DNA of 64,000 nucleotides from Geminicoccus sp035556675 (GTDB lineage Bacteria; Pseudomonadota; Alphaproteobacteria; Geminicoccales; Geminicoccaceae). This document shows, in pieces, positions 61,504-64,000 of this stretch. The stretch lies in contig NZ_DATMFZ010000083.1 of the NCBI RefSeq assembly GCF_035556675.1, positions 1 to 64,000 on the forward strand. Reading direction: 5' to 3'. The translations under genes and the position numbers were made by a program. The notes under the pieces were generated by a model. It was not told the DNA's origin, searched no databases, and saw only the letters and a program-made list of their open reading frames with translations. Each line of letters begins with the position of its first letter. Positions within the stretch are counted from its first letter, which is position 1.

Positions 61504-62012
61504 CCAGGTTCGAGGTGATCGAGGCCGACATCACCACGCTCGACGTGGACGCGATCGTGAACGCGGCGAACGGCCAGCTCCTGCCGGGCGGCGGGGTGTG
61601 CGGCGCCATCCACCGGACGGCTGGGCCCGAGCTGGCTGAAGCCTGCACGAGCCTCGCCCCCTGCCCCACCGGTGAGGTCCGCGCCACACCGGGATTCCGT
61701 CTGCCGGCACGGTTCGTGATCCATGCGGTGGGCCCGGTCTGGCAGGGCGGGACTGCGGGTGAGGACAGGCAGCTCGCCGCGTGCTATCGCGCCGCCATCG
61801 CCGAGGCGGCGCAGCTGGGCGCGGCGTCGATCGCCTTTCCGGCGATCTCGACCGGCATCTACGGCTATCCGCCGGAGCAGGCGGCCCGAGTGGCGGTGAC
61901 GGCCGTGCGCGAGGCGGCCCATCGCCACCCCGCGGTGGCACGGGTCGTGTTCGCCTGCTTTGGCCAGGACAGTGCCCGGCTGCACCGCGAAGCCCTGGAG
62001 GTCCTCCATTGA
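61500..62012 (+). CDS. Macrodomain protein (O-acetyl-ADP-ribose deacetylase type)
   Basis: A 170-residue stand-alone macrodomain. The ADP-ribose pocket is intact: IEADITTLDVDAIVNAANGQ, LPGGGVCGAIHRTAG and IAFPAISTGIYGYPPEQAA. Such proteins hydrolyse O-acetyl-ADP-ribose or remove ADP-ribose from proteins and nucleic acids. Its start and stop overlap the flanking genes as ATGA and TTGA, an unusually tight union with two flavin dehydrogenases. Confidence 0.93.
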   Translation: MTRFEVIEADITTLDVDAIVNAANGQLLPGGGVCGAIHRTAGPELAEACTSLAPCPTGEVRATPGFRLPARFVIHAVGPVWQGGTAGEDRQLAACYRAAIAEAAQLGAASIAFPAISTGIYGYPPEQAARVAVTAVREAAHRHPAVARVVFACFGQDSARLHREALEVLH

Positions 62013-63628
62013 TCCCGTTCCGTGCACCCGTCGAGGCCCAGCTCCTCACCCTCCAGGCGGTGACCGGTGGTACCGGCCCGGCCGGGCTGGACGACGAGCT
62101 GGTCGAGCAGATCCTGCGCGAGGGCGGCCGGTTCGCCGAGAACGTGCTGGCCCCCCTCAACCAGACCGGCGACCGGGAGGGTACGAGGCTCGATAATGGC
62201 GTGGTGCGCACCGCCAGCGGCTTCGGCGATGCCTGGCGGCAGTTCGGCGAGGCGGGCTGGCTGGGCCTGCCGTTTCCCGAGCAGTTCGGCGGCCAGGGCC
62301 TGCCCTGGTCGGTCGCGACCGCGCTGGCCGACAGCTTCAATGCCGCGAACCTCACCTGGTACCTGGCACCTCTGCTCACCCAGGGTGCGATCGAGGCGAT
62401 CCTGCACCATGCCTCCGACGAGCTGAAGGAGCGCTATCTCCACGACATGGTGAGCGGCCGGGCGAGCGGGGCCATGTGCCTGACCGAGCCGCAGGCCGGC
62501 TCCGACCTCGGCACGCTGCGCTCACGTGCCGAGCCTGTGGGCGATGGCAGCTACCGGATCACCGGGCAGAAGATCTTCATCACCTTCGGCGACCACGACT
62601 ATGTCGATCAGGTGGTGCATCTGGTGCTGGCCCGCCTGCCCGACGCGCCGCCCGGCAGCCGCGGCATCTCCCTGTTCCTGGTGCCGAAGCTCTTGCCGGA
62701 CGGCAGCCGCAACGACTGGCGGGTCGCCGGGCTGGAGCACAAGCTGGGCATCCACGGCTCGCCCACCTGCGTGATCGCCTATGGCGATGGCGGCGGTGCC
62801 ATAGGCTGGATGGTCGGCCCGCCCAATGGCGGCCTGCGCTGCATGTTCACCATGATGAACAATGCCCGGCTCAATGTCGGTGTGGAGGGGCTGGGCGTCA
62901 TGGAGATGGCGACCCAGGCGGCAGTGGCTTATGCGGCCGAGCGCCGCCAGGGCCGGCGCGGCGGCGAGACCGTCACGATCGACCAGCACCCGGACGTCGC
63001 CCTGACGCTTGCCCGGATGCAGGCGACCACCGCGGCCGCGCGGGGCATCTGCTACCTCACCGCTTCGGCCCTGGATCAGGGGGACGCAGCGCTGGCCGGC
63101 CTGCTGACACCGGTCGCCAAGGCCTGGTGCACCGACCGGGCGGTGGAGCTGGCCTCCGATGCGATCCAGGTCCATGGCGGCATGGGCTTCATCGAGGAGA
63201 CCGGGGTCGCCCAGCTCTATCGCGACGCCCGGATCCTGCCGATCTACGAGGGCACCAACGGCATCCAGGCCCAGGATCTGGTGGCCCGCAAGCTGCCCAT
63301 GGAAGACGGGCAGGTGGCGGAGCGCCTGTTCGCGCGGATCGAGGCCCGGCTGGCGGAGCTGCCGGACGGTGCGGAACTGGCGCCGGCCCTGGCCACGGCA
63401 CGGGCCGCCACGGCCCATCTTCTCCAGGCTTCCGCGGACGACCAGGCGGCCGGCGCCACCGCTTACCTGCGGCTGCTGGGTGATCTGGTGGGCGGCTGGC
63501 TGCTCGGCGAATGCGCCGCCCGCTCGGCCGACCATCGACGTCTTGCCGGCTACTGGGTGCGGCGGGTCCTGCCCCATGGCCCGGCCCTGTGCGCGGCGGT
63601 GGAGGCAGGCGCTCGCGACATCGCGTGA
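62009..63628 (+). CDS. Acyl-CoA dehydrogenase family protein
   Basis: A 539-residue flavoenzyme of the large acyl-CoA dehydrogenase branch. FPEQFGGQGLPWSVATAL, MCLTEPQAGSDLGTLRSRA, ITGQKIFITFGDHD, QVHGGMGFIEETGVAQLYRDAR and the catalytic-Glu segment ILPIYEGTNGIQAQDL are all present. It is shorter than typical DmdC-like members (about 590), mainly at the C-terminal end. The TTG at 62009 has GGAGG seven bases upstream and overlaps the macrodomain stop as TTGA. Confidence 0.93.
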   Translation: MIPFRAPVEAQLLTLQAVTGGTGPAGLDDELVEQILREGGRFAENVLAPLNQTGDREGTRLDNGVVRTASGFGDAWRQFGEAGWLGLPFPEQFGGQGLPWSVATALADSFNAANLTWYLAPLLTQGAIEAILHHASDELKERYLHDMVSGRASGAMCLTEPQAGSDLGTLRSRAEPVGDGSYRITGQKIFITFGDHDYVDQVVHLVLARLPDAPPGSRGISLFLVPKLLPDGSRNDWRVAGLEHKLGIHGSPTCVIAYGDGGGAIGWMVGPPNGGLRCMFTMMNNARLNVGVEGLGVMEMATQAAVAYAAERRQGRRGGETVTIDQHPDVALTLARMQATTAAARGICYLTASALDQGDAALAGLLTPVAKAWCTDRAVELASDAIQVHGGMGFIEETGVAQLYRDARILPIYEGTNGIQAQDLVARKLPMEDGQVAERLFARIEARLAELPDGAELAPALATARAATAHLLQASADDQAAGATAYLRLLGDLVGGWLLGECAARSADHRRLAGYWVRRVLPHGPALCAAVEAGARDIA

Positions 63629-63645
63629 CCGTCGCGGTTGCCAGT

Positions 63646-63667
63646 GCGCCCGGCTCACCCCGGGCGC
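63646..63667. terminator. Terminator hairpin between convergent genes
   Basis: A perfect 8-bp stem GCGCCCGG/CCGGGCGC with a six-base loop lies 17 bases past the acyl-CoA dehydrogenase stop, ahead of the convergent gene at the window edge. No T-tract follows. Confidence 0.5.
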
Positions 63668-63715
63668 CGGCTGACCGGATCGTCGGCAATGATCCGCTGT
63701 TCTTGCCGCAGGCGC

Positions 63716-64000
63716 TCAGTCCAGGCGGTGCCGCGTCTCGTAGCTCTGCTGCAGCTTTCCGTCCGCCCAGACGTAGCGCAGCCAGCAGGTCTGGTCCGCC
63801 GGCAGGTCGGGGCACTGCTCGTCGCTGACCCAGACCGACGCTTCCAGCCCGTCGGCCTGCTGCGCCAGGCTCGGCGCCCCGCCCGTCGTGGTGACCGGAC
63901 GGAATCCGGCGGACGACAGGGCCAGGTCGATCCGGCAGCCGGCATTGGCGCAGAAGGCCGTGGCGGCCCCCTCGCATTCCAGCGCTGCCGTGTCGAGCAG
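63716..64000 (-). CDS. Uncharacterised protein, N-terminus beyond the window
   Basis: The frame is open from base 64000 and ends with TGA at 63716-63718, leaving 94 visible C-terminal residues. They include closely spaced cysteines (ALECEGAATAFCANAGCRIDL) and later SDEQCPDL and QTCWLRYVW, a pattern typical of disulfide-bonded exported proteins. The other frames here give Arg-rich shadow sequences. Family unknown; the export signal, if any, lies outside the window. Confidence 0.6.
   Translation of the reverse strand: MLDTAALECEGAATAFCANAGCRIDLALSSAGFRPVTTTGGAPSLAQQADGLEASVWVSDEQCPDLPADQTCWLRYVWADGKLQQSYETRHRLD

Noticed and set aside
63655..63945. Arg-rich 96-codon minus-strand frame at the window end
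   Set aside because: It is out of frame with the cysteine-containing reading that stays open to base 64000 and has protein-like composition; the Arg-rich version is a shadow.

Overview
The window is GC-rich chromosomal DNA from a bacterium, most likely an alphaproteobacterium of a Rhodospirillales-like lineage. The inference rests on gene order and content: SRP RNA-dnaX-ybaB-recR; purM-purN divergent from a DUF2066 / CDP-alcohol phosphatidyltransferase / HdaA block; def-fmt-truA; dapD-dapE; and many transport operons. Coding density is high. TTG and GTG starts and NTGA stop/start overlaps are frequent. No insertion sequence, prophage, integrase, CRISPR array or rRNA was seen.

Layout. 1-4.1 kb: a VOC-fold fragment, a YciI-like protein, an orphan BMP-family binding protein, a small Cys/His-rich protein, a DUF1264 protein and an unrecognised exported protein. 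4.4-11.8 kb: a six-gene minus-strand operon with a class II aldolase-like enzyme, two tandem paralogous peptide-type binding proteins, two permeases and a fused double ATPase. 11.9-16.6 kb: an iron-type (FbpABC-like) ABC transporter and a tatA gene. 16.7-20.3 kb: an MttB-family methyltransferase and a CocE/NonD hydrolase. 20.4-28.8 kb: OmpA-like lipoprotein, pseudo-receiver/Hpt protein, pseudouridine-5'-phosphate glycosidase, TerB-like protein, NAD(P)HX repair enzyme, a PAS-GGDEF-EAL regulator, an exported pentapeptide-repeat protein and lipB.

29.6-33.1 kb: tRNA-Leu(GAG) followed by a nickel-pincer (lar) operon, larA-larC-larE, with no larB. 33.2-37.8 kb: wrbA, a small membrane protein and an FrcBCA/Rbs-like sugar ABC transporter with a DMT permease. 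38-39.5 kb: a histidine phosphatase and uroporphyrinogen-III C-methyltransferase. 39.6-46.7 kb: FNT channel, anmK, SDR, hdaA, CDP-alcohol phosphatidyltransferase, DUF2066 protein and purMN. 46.8-55.1 kb: TPR-SH3 protein, nudC, SRP RNA, dnaX, ybaB, recR (apparently with a CTG start), def, fmt, truA and queF. 55.1-64 kb: sulfotransferase, CPA1 antiporter, a four-helix membrane protein, dapE, dapD, and a tightly coupled FAD dehydrogenase / macrodomain / acyl-CoA dehydrogenase operon, ending in a gene cut by the window edge.

Most of the window is housekeeping and nutrient uptake. The best leads are the larB-less nickel-pincer operon with a three-cysteine LarE, the MttB-family/CocE pair, the duplicated binding proteins next to an aldolase-like gene, the coupled macrodomain operon, the missing canonical start of recR, and several enzymes or signalling proteins with substituted active-site residues. 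No clear defence system or other obviously unprecedented multi-gene machine was seen. All calls come from reading the sequence; no database search was run.
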